Shown here: positions 9,158 through 18,292 of the stretch, piece by piece
Layout of the letters: every line of letters starts with the position of its first letter
Numbering within the stretch: the first letter of the stretch is position 1
Source: CAVORB01 sp963736235
GTDB lineage: Bacteria > Pseudomonadota > Gammaproteobacteria > Chromatiales > Chromatiaceae
Length of the DNA: 64,000 nt
NCBI GenBank assembly: GCA_963736235.1
Contig: CAVTOR010000031.1
Coordinates: 372,001 to 436,000 of the forward strand
Reading direction: 5' to 3'
Notes under the pieces: model-generated
The model's input: only the letters and a program-made list of their open reading frames with translations
What the model was told of the DNA's origin: nothing
Database searches by the model: none
Program-made: the position numbers and the translations under genes

Positions 9158-9186
9158 AAAAAAACCCGCCGATGGCGGGTTTTTTT
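9158..9186. terminator. bidirectional intrinsic terminator between rpmG and the desaturase gene
   Basis: ACCCGCC-GAT-GGCGGGT stem with a run of seven A on the left and seven T on the right, so it can stop transcription from both sides. It sits 21 bp after rpmG on the plus strand and 34 bp after the inferred desaturase stop on the minus strand. Confidence 0.9.
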
Positions 9187-9219
9187 GCGCAAATGAATCG
9201 GGGTTTATCGAACCTCCGC

Positions 9220-10408
9220 TCACCGCCGGTCCGACAGGTTTCAAGTGGCAGCCCCGCAGATTGCGGGCAAAGGTCTCCAATGCCTGGATGCCAGTCGCCT
9301 CGGCCTGCTGACACCATTCCTGAAGCGATTTGAGCAACACCTCCTGGTTCGGTGCGGTGCGCTCCCAAAGCTCGCGCAATTGCTCGCGGAAACGATAAAC
9401 CGTCGCCAACTTCTGGCTGTTGGCGAGAATCTGCTCCAGGCGCTCCCTCGCCCGCTCGTCCAGGCGCGAGGCCTCCACCGACAGCAGGCGCCGGGTACGC
9501 CGATAGAGCTTGCGGCAACGGCGCTCACTGCTGCACACCTCCGTGCGCGTGACCGGCGCGAGCACATCACTTGTGTAGCGCGCGAACACGTGCATGCGGC
9601 CCACGATCACCGCGCGCAGGGTGTCCAGATCGACGTTGGTCTTACCCTCCACGAACAGCGGTTCCGGAGCCACCTTCTTGACCTTGGCCAGACCGAGCGC
9701 GCTGAGCACCCGGATGTAGAGCCAACCGATATCGAATTCCCACCACTTCGAGGACAGCTTGGCGGAGCTCGGGAAGGCGTGATGGTTGTTGTGCAACTCT
9801 TCGCCGCCGATCAGGATGCCCCAGGGAACAATGTTGGTGGCGGAGTCAGGGCTCTCGAAGTTGCGGTAGCCCCAGTAGTGACCGACGCCGTTGATCACGC
9901 CGGCCGCGAAGAAAGGAATCCAGAGCATCTGCACCGCCCAAACGGTGATGCCGTAGACGCCGAACAGCAGCACATCGAGGATCAGCATCAGCCCCACGCC
10001 CTGCCAGGCGAAACGGCCATAGACTCGATGCTCGAGCCAATCATCGGGCGTACCGTGGCTGTACCGCCGCACCAGATCCGGGTCATTGGTCGCCTCGCGA
10101 TAGAGCTCGGCCCCCTCGGTGAGAACCTTACCCAGGCCCAGGACCTTCGGACTGTGGGGATCCTCTGGCGTTTCGCACTTGGCGTGGTGACGCCGATGCA
10201 CCGCCACCCATTCGCGGGTCACCATGCCGGTGGTGATCCATAACCAGAAGCGGAAAAAATGATTGAGCGCCGGGTGCAGATCGAGCGCCCGATGCGCCTG
10301 GGATCGGTGCAGGAAAACGGTAACCGACACGATGGTGATATGGGTTAGCACCAGGGTCACAAGCACCACCTGCCACACGGGAAGGTCAAGAACACCGTAC
10401 AAGGTCAT
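9220..10408 (-). CDS. membrane acyl-CoA/acyl-lipid desaturase (Delta-9 type); stop codon apparently lost to a 1-base insertion
   Basis: Integral-membrane, di-iron fatty-acid desaturase. Histidine boxes are visible in order: HRSQAHRALDLH (about residue 37), HRRHHAKCETPEDPH (about 73) and GEELHNNHHAFP (about 204), with hydrophobic segments between them, as in the DesA-like enzymes of Pseudomonas. The start ATG 10408 has AGGAG at six-base spacing. As read, the frame does not stop where the family ends; it runs through the terminator into rpmG and rpmB antisense to 8753 (about 551 residues). Removing one G from the run at about 9223-9228 (minus-strand GGCGGTGA) gives a stop at 9220 after HLKPVGPA and a 395-residue protein, matching family length and C terminus. 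I therefore annotate the shorter extent; the missing stop is most likely a sequence error. Confidence 0.85.
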
Positions 10409-10607
10409 CAACAACTCCTAAGAGTAGAGAACAGACCATCGACCCGCTGGGCACTCGTGCCAGGTATTCGGATCCGAAAGGGATTCGCTGGGGCGGGCGG
10501 GATGATTCAGGGGCGAGGTCTAATGGTTATCGTAAGGCGTCGCAGATGGGCGCCGAGCTGCCCTGACTATACTCGATTCCGACTTCGGGCAAAACCACAT
10601 ATCCATT

Positions 10608-12572
10608 TCACACCCGTGGTTTTCGCCCGAGGCGCAGATTTCCGACCTGGTCCAGCGATGCCTGCCAACTCGGCGCCAGCCAGATGGTCGCCACTGGATC
10701 CAGGATAATCGCCGGACCCGAGATGGATTCGGCCGCCTTGAGCGCCGTGCGTCCAATGACCGGGACCGGCTCGTCCGAGCCCGCGACCTGCGCCCGATCG
10801 CGGCGAGCGTCGGGGCGCAGGACAGGCGGCGGCAGGCTCAGGGCGGGTGCCGTACCCGTGACCCTGGCTCGGAGATTGACCAGCTCGATGGGGAAATCCA
10901 GACGGTGACCGTACCGGGCCTGATGGAGCCGGTGGAAGGCATCGGCGGTCTCGCCGACACTCGTCCACGGCAGGTTCAGGGTGTACGACTGACCACGGTA
11001 GCGCAGGTCCAACGAGAAGGCGGTGATCAGGGATTCCGGGTCCTGTCCCTCTCGCGCTAGCGCTTGCGCCGCCTCGGCAGCCAGATCGTCCAAACGCCGC
11101 TGAACGGCCGTGTCACTGTGCTCGTCGAGAGGTCCCAGCCAGGTGCGGGTCAGCAACCGTCCAGGCGGCGTCGCCAGCATCCCGAGGGCGGAGAGGACGC
11201 CGGCGTGCACCGGCACCATGGCCTGACGCATACCAAGCGCCTCCGCTAGAGCGCACACGTGTAGCCCCCCGGCCCCGCCAAACGAAGTCAGGGTGTAGTC
11301 GCGGGGATCTAGCCCACGTTGGACCGAGATCACCCGCAGCGCCCGCGCCATGTGCTCGTTGGCGACACGTACGACGCCGAGCGCCGCCTCCTCGACGCTG
11401 ATTCCCATCGCGGCGGCGAGCCGCTCGACGACCCGCCTGGCCGCCGTTTCCTCCAGCCGCATGCGTCCACCGAGAAAGGCATCCGCACGCAGGCGGCCGA
11501 GCACCAAGTTGGCATCAGTGACCGTCGGCTCGTCACCACCACGGCCATAGCATGCCGGCCCCGGGGTCGCACCCGCCGACTCGGGCCCCACCAGCAGGGC
11601 GCCCCCCGCGTCGAGCCGCGCGATGGAGCCGCCCCCCGCACCGATGGTGTGCATGTCCACCATGGGCACCGCGACCGGGTAGGTGGCGATGCGCCCGTCC
11701 ATCGTGAGACGCGGCTCGCCATCCAAGAGAGCAACATCGGTGGAGGTACCACCCATATCGAAGGTCAGCAGTTGGGACTCGCCGGCGAGACGCCCGACAA
11801 AGCCCGCCCCTACCAGCCCCCCCGCCGGCCCGGAGAGCAACAGCCGAACGGCCTGGCGCGCGGTCTGCTCCGCCGCGACCGCCTCGCCGCTGGACTGCAT
11901 GACCGCAACCCGCGCCCCGGGAAGCGCGCCGCACAGACGCTCGATGTAACGCCCGACGAGGGGACCGACCCAGGCGTTGAGCCAGGTCGCGATGCCGCGC
12001 TCATACTCCCCCGTGACCGGAAGCACCTCGGACGAGCGCGAGACGAAAATACCATCCGGAACGGACGCCGCGAGCGCCCGTTCGGCGCTGTCGTCGAGGT
12101 AGGAAAAAAGCAGATTGATGGCCACAGCATCCGGCGCCAGTCGCTCCAGCGCCGCTCGCAGCTCCGTACGGTCGGCGGCGGTCAGCGGCTCTACCCAGCT
12201 GCCGTCCGCCGCGAGCCGGCCGCCGGTCTCCAGGCAAAGGTCTTCTGGCACCGGCGGGCCGCGCGTGGCGGGCTGCAGGTCGTACAGCGCGTCGCGCGCC
12301 TGGCGGCCGATGGTGAGCAGGTCCCGCAAGCCGCGGTTGGTCACGTAAACGGTGCGCACGCCCTTGCCCTCGAGGGCGGCGTTGGTGGCCACCGTAGAGC
12401 CGTGAACCACCGCCAGCCCCGCGGGGTCGAGCCCCAACTCGGCGATCCCCTGCAGGATCGCCCGCTCCGGGGCATCGGGGGTGGAGAGAACCTTGTGCAC
12501 CTGCACCCCGCCCTCCCGCCACACGACGAAGTCCGTGAAGGTGCCGCCGGTATCGATGCCGACAATCGTCAT
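10608..12572 (-). CDS. hydantoinase/oxoprolinase family protein, HyuA-like
   Basis: A 654-residue protein of the N-methylhydantoinase A / 5-oxoprolinase N-terminal family, ATP-dependent ring-opening enzymes of the acetate-kinase/Hsp70/actin fold. The N terminus VGIDTGGTFTDFVVW is the hydantoinase N-terminal signature (phosphate-binding loop), LLSGPAGGLVGAG and LTFDMGGTSTDVALLDG (about residues 240-285) belong to the hydantoinase A domain, followed by TIGAGGGSIA and TPGPACYGRGGDEPTVTDANLVLGR. True hydantoinases and oxoprolinases pair with a HyuB-type partner, usually adjacent; none is present in this window, so substrate is unknown (hydantoin, 5-oxoproline or acetone-carboxylase-like are the alternatives). 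Single-gene minus-strand unit. Confidence 0.88.
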   Translation of the reverse strand: MTIVGIDTGGTFTDFVVWREGGVQVHKVLSTPDAPERAILQGIAELGLDPAGLAVVHGSTVATNAALEGKGVRTVYVTNRGLRDLLTIGRQARDALYDLQPATRGPPVPEDLCLETGGRLAADGSWVEPLTAADRTELRAALERLAPDAVAINLLFSYLDDSAERALAASVPDGIFVSRSSEVLPVTGEYERGIATWLNAWVGPLVGRYIERLCGALPGARVAVMQSSGEAVAAEQTARQAVRLLLSGPAGGLVGAGFVGRLAGESQLLTFDMGGTSTDVALLDGEPRLTMDGRIATYPVAVPMVDMHTIGAGGGSIARLDAGGALLVGPESAGATPGPACYGRGGDEPTVTDANLVLGRLRADAFLGGRMRLEETAARRVVERLAAAMGISVEEAALGVVRVANEHMARALRVISVQRGLDPRDYTLTSFGGAGGLHVCALAEALGMRQAMVPVHAGVLSALGMLATPPGRLLTRTWLGPLDEHSDTAVQRRLDDLAAEAAQALAREGQDPESLITAFSLDLRYRGQSYTLNLPWTSVGETADAFHRLHQARYGHRLDFPIELVNLRARVTGTAPALSLPPPVLRPDARRDRAQVAGSDEPVPVIGRTALKAAESISGPAIILDPVATIWLAPSWQASLDQVGNLRLGRKPRV

Positions 12573-12715
12573 GGACCGTCACTCTATGCAAGCAATCCAT
12601 GAATGATGCCATCCCAACGTCAGCCCTGCACGGAGAGCGTCGCATCCTCGGGAACGGCGCATCCGCCTCTTACACGTATTGGCATTGAGCCCCGCGCGCG
12701 TTATGGTCGCCGGCC

Positions 12716-13642
12716 ATGAATGAGCTTCTCCAAGTCCGCGGTCTCGGCCGTCGTTACGGCGACGACCAGGTGCTGGAAGGCGTCGATCTGCGCCTCGAAC
12801 GCGGCGAGGTCCTCGGCCTGCTGGGACCCAACGGCGCCGGGAAGACCACCTGCCTGCAGATCCTGAGCGGCAACCTGGCGCCCAGCGATGGCGAGATCCG
12901 AATCATGGGCGTGGATCTGGCGCGTTACCCCCTGCGCGCGAAACGACTCATCGGGTACCTGCCGGAGCGCCCGCCACTGTATTCCGACATGCGGGTGGAC
13001 GAGTACCTCGACTACTGTGCCCAGCTCCATCGGATACCGCGGCAGCGCCGAGCCGCGGCCGTCGAGCAGGCCAGAACCCGCTGCGGGCTCGCAGAGCGGG
13101 GCCGGCGTCTGATCGGCACCTTGTCCAAGGGCTACCGCCAGCGCGTAGGGATAGCGCAGGCAATCGTCCACAAGCCTGACCTGGTGATCCTGGACGAGCC
13201 TACCGAGGGCCTGGACCCGGTGCAGCTGCGGGAGGTCAGGGAGCTGATCCGGACGCTCGCCCTGGACTGCGGGGTGATCCTCTCGAGCCACGCCCTACCC
13301 GAGGTGCAGGCGGTCTGCACCAGGGTATGCATCCTGCGCGAGGGCCGGCTGCTGCACCAGGCGCGATTGACGGAAGAACCCGATGCGCCGCGGCTCCAAC
13401 GCTACCTGGTGCGCCTGGCGGCGCCACCGGCGCTAAGCGTCCTCGCCTCTCTATCCGGGGTTGCCGCCGCGCAATCGCTGGGGGATCGCGCTTTTCGTGT
13501 GACGCTGCGCCCCGGCGAGGCTGCAAGTGACTTCTCGCGACGGGTGGTCGAGGCCGACTGGGGACTTTCCGAGCTCTCGCCCGAGGGCACCGATCTGGAG
13601 AAGGTCTTCTTCGAGATCCTGAGCGGAGATCTGGCGGCATGA
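12716..13642 (+). CDS. ABC transporter ATP-binding protein, GldA-like
   Basis: Cytoplasmic ATPase of an ABC-2 type exporter. Walker A GPNGAGKTT at about residues 38-46, a signature helix LSKGYRQRVGIAQA (about 137-150) with the usual LSGGQ altered to LSKGY as in many ABC-2 ATPases, Walker B LVILDEPTEGLDP and the switch His in SSHALPEV. A C-terminal tail of about 85 residues follows the nucleotide-binding domain. Its stop overlaps the start of the permease gene (ATGA), and the next two genes encode the auxiliary proteins that accompany this ATPase in the gliding-motility-like cassette. Despite the Gld name there is no evidence here for gliding; exported substrate unknown. Confidence 0.9.
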   Translation: MNELLQVRGLGRRYGDDQVLEGVDLRLERGEVLGLLGPNGAGKTTCLQILSGNLAPSDGEIRIMGVDLARYPLRAKRLIGYLPERPPLYSDMRVDEYLDYCAQLHRIPRQRRAAAVEQARTRCGLAERGRRLIGTLSKGYRQRVGIAQAIVHKPDLVILDEPTEGLDPVQLREVRELIRTLALDCGVILSSHALPEVQAVCTRVCILREGRLLHQARLTEEPDAPRLQRYLVRLAAPPALSVLASLSGVAAAQSLGDRAFRVTLRPGEAASDFSRRVVEADWGLSELSPEGTDLEKVFFEILSGDLAA

Positions 13643-14376
13643 TCGCGGCCATCGCCCGGCGCGAGCTGCAGGCGGGGTTCCTTTCGCCCCTAGCATGGGG
13701 ACTGCTGGCGGCAAACCAATTCATCCTGGCCTGGATCTTCCTGCGCGTGGTGGACGGCTTCTCCGGCCTCGAGGCGGCCCAGCGCGGTCATGGACTGACG
13801 CTCGAGCTCAGCCTCAACCTGTTCAGCTTCGCGGCGGTGCTGGCCCTGCTCTCGGTGCCCTTACTCAGCGCGCGCATGCTGAGCGGGGAGCTCCGGGACG
13901 GCACCTTCAACCTGCTCGGCGCCGCACCTGTCAGCCTGGCGGAGATCCTGCTCGGCAAGTTCCTGGGCCTGGCGGCGCTGATCGCGGTTCTGGGCCTGCT
14001 GCCGCTCGGCATGTGCGCCGGGCTGGTGCTCGTCACCGACCTCGACCTGGGGCTGCTGGCGGCGGCGACCCTGGGGCTCTGGCTCACGGGTCTGCTGTTC
14101 GCCGCGGTAGGAATCTTCGCCTCCAGCCTCAGCGCCCAACCGGGACTGGCGGCAGTGGCCGCCTACGCCATCCTCGTTCTGCTGTCGGTGATCAACCGGG
14201 CCGGGAGCGCCGCGGAGCAATCGGTGACCCTCTTTGACTGGCTGTCCTGGAACGAGCACCTGTTCCGCTTCCTGCTGGGGATCGTGCGCATGAGCGACGT
14301 CCTGTACTTCCTCCTGGTGTCCGGCTTCTTCCTGGCCCTGGCGCACCGTTCCCTCGCCAATCGGCGCCTGGGCTGA
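13639..14376 (+). CDS. ABC-2 type permease, GldF-like
   Basis: A 245-residue inner-membrane protein with six hydrophobic segments (about residues 15-37, 58-76, 98-125, 133-158, 170-190 and 215-238) and the ABC-2 permease pattern LLSARMLSGELRDGTFNLLGAAPVS in the loop after the second helix (shown by E, G and P spacing). It is translationally coupled to the ATPase gene upstream (4-base overlap) and ends 4 bp before the next gene. Forms the pore of the exporter. Confidence 0.88.
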   Translation: MIAAIARRELQAGFLSPLAWGLLAANQFILAWIFLRVVDGFSGLEAAQRGHGLTLELSLNLFSFAAVLALLSVPLLSARMLSGELRDGTFNLLGAAPVSLAEILLGKFLGLAALIAVLGLLPLGMCAGLVLVTDLDLGLLAAATLGLWLTGLLFAAVGIFASSLSAQPGLAAVAAYAILVLLSVINRAGSAAEQSVTLFDWLSWNEHLFRFLLGIVRMSDVLYFLLVSGFFLALAHRSLANRRLG

Positions 14377-14380
14377 CCTC

Positions 14381-15736
14381 ATGCCCGAACGCATCCGACG
14401 CGAGCGACTCGAACGGCGCCTGGCCGACGGCGTGTTCTACCTGCTGCTGACCGCGGCAACCCTGCTCGCCGGTTGGCTGATCGCCCGCCACGACATCTAC
14501 TGGGACTGGACCGGCGGCGGCCGCAACACCCTGAGCGCCGAAAGCCTCGAGGCGCTAACGGGACTCTCCGCCCCATTGGACATCACCGTCTTCCTCGATC
14601 GCGGTCACCCCCTGGCGAGGCGCAGCGAGCAGTTGCTCGCCCGCTATCACAAGTCCCTGCCCGATCTCGCGGTGAGGTACGTGGACCCGCAGCTTTCTCC
14701 CGAGCAGGCCCGAGCCGCGGAGGTATCTCGCTTCGGGCAGGCGGTGGTCGAGTACCGGGGTCGCCGCGAGACGCTGGACGAGCTCTCCGAGCCCGCCCTC
14801 ACCGCCGCCATTGCGCGGCTTACCCGCACCCGCATCCCCTGGGTGGTCGCCCTGGAAGGGCACGGTGAGCGCCGTCTCGACGGAGAGGGCCGCGTAGATC
14901 TGGGACGCTTCGCGGCCCTCCTGCGCGGACATGGTTATCGTGTTCAGCCGCTGGACCTCGCGACCGTGCACGAGGTCCCGGACAACACCGACATGCTGGT
15001 GCTTTCCACCCCCGAGATCCCCCTGTTCCCGGGGGAGGCGAAGGCCGTGGTCGGCTTCCTGGAGCGGGGCGGCAACCTGCTCTGGCTGATGGACCCGCTG
15101 GACCTGGGCGGCCTGGAGCCGGTCGCGGATTACCTCGGAATAACCCGCCTCCCCGGCGTGGTGGTGGATGCCAACGTTGGGGAGCTGAACATCGACGACC
15201 CCACGGTGGCCATGGTCGCCAGTTACCCGGATCATCCCCTCACGCGAGGACTCGACGCACCCACGCTGTTTCCCGGCGCTAGCGCCTACCTGGATCTAGC
15301 CGATCCGGCATGGTCGCTCGACATGCCACTGACGACCCTGGAGAACAGCTGGAACGAGACCGGACCTGTACGCGGAGAGGTCGGCCGCGACACCGACCGC
15401 GGTGAGCTGCCCGGTCCGCTGCCCCTTGCGCTGGCCCTTACGCGCCCTTCACCCGCGGGAAGCGGGGAACAACGCGTGCTGGCGGTCGGCGACGGCGATT
15501 TCCTGAGCAACGCCCATCTCGACCAGGGGGCGAACCGCGGCCTGGGGTCCCGCATCGCGCAATGGCTCACGGCCCCCGTGGGCACCTCTCCCGCCTCCGC
15601 CAGGGAGCTCGGCGATCGGGAGCTCGCGTTGACTCGGACCCAGATCCTGGTGGTGGGAGCGGTTCCCCTGGCGGTAATGCCCTTGCTCTTCGTGACCCTG
15701 GGCCTGGTCATCCGCCGGCGCCGGCAGCGAGAGTAG
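14381..15736 (+). CDS. Gld-type auxiliary protein (GldG-like, ABC-type uncharacterised transport system domain)
   Basis: A 451-residue membrane-anchored protein with one N-terminal helix (about 19-36), a large periplasmic part and a C-terminal helix (about 420-443) followed by a basic tail. Between them DITVFLDRGHPL, ALEGHGERRLDG and MLVLSTPEIPLFPGEAKAVV match the pattern of the GldG/ABC_transp_aux family (DUF-type periplasmic Rossmann-like module). In this family the protein partners the GldA/GldF pair. It lies in the middle of the operon, with 4-bp gaps on both sides. Role in transport not established. Confidence 0.8.
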   Translation: MPERIRRERLERRLADGVFYLLLTAATLLAGWLIARHDIYWDWTGGGRNTLSAESLEALTGLSAPLDITVFLDRGHPLARRSEQLLARYHKSLPDLAVRYVDPQLSPEQARAAEVSRFGQAVVEYRGRRETLDELSEPALTAAIARLTRTRIPWVVALEGHGERRLDGEGRVDLGRFAALLRGHGYRVQPLDLATVHEVPDNTDMLVLSTPEIPLFPGEAKAVVGFLERGGNLLWLMDPLDLGGLEPVADYLGITRLPGVVVDANVGELNIDDPTVAMVASYPDHPLTRGLDAPTLFPGASAYLDLADPAWSLDMPLTTLENSWNETGPVRGEVGRDTDRGELPGPLPLALALTRPSPAGSGEQRVLAVGDGDFLSNAHLDQGANRGLGSRIAQWLTAPVGTSPASARELGDRELALTRTQILVVGAVPLAVMPLLFVTLGLVIRRRRQRE

Positions 15737-15740
15737 CATC

Positions 15741-16547
15741 ATGACCAAGCGCTGGGCCCTCAATCTGCTGCTCCTCATCCTCGTCGCCGTCCTCGCAACC
15801 CTGGTTCGCCGCGAGCTTGAGGTGAGCGAGCGCATCTCGACCCTGACCGGACTCGATCCGGACCAGATCGCCGAGATCATCCTCGACCGGCCGGGTGAGC
15901 CGGAGATTCGACTCGTCAGAACACCCCAAGGCTGGGGCATGCAGGCCCCGTACGAGGTGACCGCGGACGCGGGACGCTTGGATCAGCTCGTACGCATCAG
16001 CGCCACGATGGTGCACCGCACCCTCCCAAACACGCCGAACGCCAAGGGACTCGGCACCGACCCGGGGCGCGCGCGCCTCACCCTGGACGGGCTCGAGCTG
16101 CGTCTTGGCGACACGGACCCCGTCGGCGAGCGCCGTTACGTCGCAATCGGTGATCGGGTCCACCTGATCGACGACGGCTTCCAGCATCACCTGCTCGCCG
16201 CCGCGGAGGACTACGTCGCGCGCAACCTGCTACCGCCTGGATTCCGGCCCGGGGCCGGCACCCTGGATGGCGAGCCACTGCCTGCCTCCGCGTTGGAGGA
16301 GCTCGGAGGGCTGACCGCGGAGCGGGTGGAGCCCCTGGGAGAGGAGATCTCGGGACGGGTGCTTTCGCTGGAACCCGCCGATGGAGACTCCGGGTTGCGT
16401 TTTCTGATCTCCGAGGACGCCCGCGTATGGACCCGCCTCGACCTGCGCTTGCGCTATCTGCTCGGCGAGCCGCCGTTCTGGGCGCTGGGCGAGGAGGCGC
16501 CGGCATCCGCCGGCGAGGCCGACGCCATTCCCACGCCGACCGAGTAG
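15741..16547 (+). CDS. DUF4340 domain-containing protein
   Basis: A 268-residue protein with an N-terminal membrane anchor or uncleaved signal (about 5-22, LNLLLLILVAVLATLV) and a repeated DUF4340-type pattern in the periplasmic part (AEIILDRPGEPEIRLVRTPQGW, then a region on AEDYVARNLLP). DUF4340 proteins regularly follow the GldG-like gene; function unknown. The gap to the GldG-like gene is 4 bp and to mutM 7 bp, so the whole row is one transcript. Confidence 0.8.
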   Translation: MTKRWALNLLLLILVAVLATLVRRELEVSERISTLTGLDPDQIAEIILDRPGEPEIRLVRTPQGWGMQAPYEVTADAGRLDQLVRISATMVHRTLPNTPNAKGLGTDPGRARLTLDGLELRLGDTDPVGERRYVAIGDRVHLIDDGFQHHLLAAAEDYVARNLLPPGFRPGAGTLDGEPLPASALEELGGLTAERVEPLGEEISGRVLSLEPADGDSGLRFLISEDARVWTRLDLRLRYLLGEPPFWALGEEAPASAGEADAIPTPTE

Positions 16548-16554
16548 GCGCGTC

Positions 16555-17370
16555 ATGCCCGAGCTACCGGAGGTCGAAACCACCCTGCGCGGCATCGCCC
16601 CCCATCTGGAGGGCAAACGCATTACCGGGCTTGCGGTACGGGATCGACGGCTGCGGGTGCGCGTGCCGGACGGCATCGAGAAGAAGGTTGAAGGCCAGCG
16701 GGTACAGGGACTGCGCAGACGCGGCAAATACCTGCTGCTGGATCTCGAACGGGGATCACTCCTGATCCACCTGGGCATGTCCGGCAGCCTGCGGATACAG
16801 GCGGCGGACGCCCCCCCGGGCGCCCACGATCACATCGACCTGGGGCTGGAGGGCGGGCGCTGCCTGCGCCTGCGCGACCCCCGCCGGTTTGGGATCTTCC
16901 TCTGGACGCTGGGGCCAGCCGAGCATCACATCCTGCTCCGCCGCCTCGGCCCGGAGCCCCTGGAGCCGGGTTTCGACGGCGACTACCTCTACGCGGGGTC
17001 CAGGCGCCGGCGAGCGGCGATCAAGACCTTCATCATGGACGCAAAGGTCGTGGTGGGGGTGGGCAACATTTACGCCAGCGAGTCCCTCTACGCGGCGGGG
17101 ATCCATCCGTCTCGGCCCTGCAACCGCGTCGGCCGGGACCGCTACCAGCGACTCGCAGAGGCGGTCCGTCAGGTGCTGACGAGCGCCATCGAACAGGGCG
17201 GCACCACCCTACGGGACTTCGTCCAGGAGGACGGCAGCCCTGGCTATTTCGCCATCTCGCTAAAGGTCTACGGACGCGCCGGCGAACCCTGCCGGATGTG
17301 CGGACAGCCGATCCGCCAGCGGCGGATCGGCCAGCGCTCCAGCTTCTTCTGCCCACGCTGCCAGCGCTGA
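16555..17370 (+). CDS. mutM: formamidopyrimidine-DNA glycosylase (Fpg/MutM)
   Basis: Bifunctional DNA glycosylase/AP lyase that removes 8-oxoguanine and formamidopyrimidines. The 271-residue protein starts MPELPEVETTLRGI, with the catalytic Pro2 and Glu3, carries the conserved Lys in GKYLLLDL (about residue 58), and ends with the zinc finger CRMCGQPI-C-CPRCQR (four cysteines from about 245 to 269). Last gene of the ABC operon, 7 bp behind the DUF4340 gene; convergent with the Tim44-domain gene 10 bp away. Confidence 0.97.
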   Translation: MPELPEVETTLRGIAPHLEGKRITGLAVRDRRLRVRVPDGIEKKVEGQRVQGLRRRGKYLLLDLERGSLLIHLGMSGSLRIQAADAPPGAHDHIDLGLEGGRCLRLRDPRRFGIFLWTLGPAEHHILLRRLGPEPLEPGFDGDYLYAGSRRRRAAIKTFIMDAKVVVGVGNIYASESLYAAGIHPSRPCNRVGRDRYQRLAEAVRQVLTSAIEQGGTTLRDFVQEDGSPGYFAISLKVYGRAGEPCRMCGQPIRQRRIGQRSSFFCPRCQR

Positions 17371-17380
17371 GAGGCTCGCG

Positions 17381-18244
17381 CTAGGCTTGCTGCTGGATGC
17401 CGACGATGAGCCAGTCTCCGTCGCGGCTGTCCCAGGCGTGCTCGACGTGCCAGATCTCGCTCACGGGATTAGCGGATGCCTGCTCATCTTCCCGCACCAG
17501 GCCGGAGAAATGGACGCTGGCAACGACCTGATCACCGTCGCGCTGCACGCTCAAGAGCTCGGCATCGAGGGTCACCACCTCCGTGAACTGGGCCTCTTGT
17601 CCCAGGCGCTCGCGTTCCCGCTTGAGCTCCGCGAAGAGCTGCGGCGCCGTGTACTCCCGGATGTCGCGGAAATCGGCCTGGTCCCAGGCCGCCTGCAGGC
17701 GGATGAAGTGGGTCTTGGCGCCCTCCACGAAGGCCGGACCGTCGAACCAGATTGGCGCGTCGGACTCCCCCGACTCGGCGGGGGTGGGAAACGCCGCAGC
17801 GTGAATCATTGTGGCGTCCGGCCCGCCACCAGCTGCGACGGACCCGCCATGGGCGCCCGCCCCAGCAATGGACGGCGCACCACGGCGCATGGCGCGAAAC
17901 AGCATCACGCCACCTGCGATGAGCGCGGCGAACAGGAGGACGTCAAGGATCTGCAGCCCCTCGAATGCGTCGCCGAAGAACAGCGAGGCGAGCAGGCCCC
18001 CGGCGGCCAGCCCGGCCAGGGGGCCGAGCCAGCGACTGGCACCGCTCGCGGCCGGCGCGGCGGGCCGTGACGAGGCCGCCGCCGGCTGCTGCGTCTGCGC
18101 CGGGCGAGGCGCGCTGCGCGGCATGCTGTATTGCTTACCCAGGTTCATGCCGCCGCCGAAGCGCTTGGCCTCCGCTTCCGGCAGGGTAACCAGGGTCGCC
18201 GTCAGGAAGGCAAACACGAAAGCAAACAGACTCTTAATCTTCAT
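17381..18244 (-). CDS. Tim44-like domain membrane protein
   Basis: A 287-residue protein with a signal peptide (residues 1-27, ending AEAKR), a low-complexity Ala/Pro/Ser linker (about 40-70), two hydrophobic segments (about 72-90 and 97-115) and a C-terminal Tim44-like fold (about 160-287) marked by FIRLQAAWDQADFRDIREYTAPQL and DGDWLIVGIQQ. Bacterial relatives occur widely beside mutM-like or translation genes; the function is unknown. It precedes nothing on its strand within 48 bp except ggt upstream, so it may be cotranscribed with ggt. Confidence 0.85.
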   Translation of the reverse strand: MKIKSLFAFVFAFLTATLVTLPEAEAKRFGGGMNLGKQYSMPRSAPRPAQTQQPAAASSRPAAPAASGASRWLGPLAGLAAGGLLASLFFGDAFEGLQILDVLLFAALIAGGVMLFRAMRRGAPSIAGAGAHGGSVAAGGGPDATMIHAAAFPTPAESGESDAPIWFDGPAFVEGAKTHFIRLQAAWDQADFRDIREYTAPQLFAELKRERERLGQEAQFTEVVTLDAELLSVQRDGDQVVASVHFSGLVREDEQASANPVSEIWHVEHAWDSRDGDWLIVGIQQQA

Positions 18245-18292
18245 CGATTTCCTCTCCAGTAGGCCCGCGTAGAGCCGGGCGGGCCGGATAAT

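Noticed and set aside
8753..9219. C-terminal 155-residue extension of the desaturase
   Set aside because: It is antisense to rpmB-rpmG and passes through a terminator; the family ends before it.
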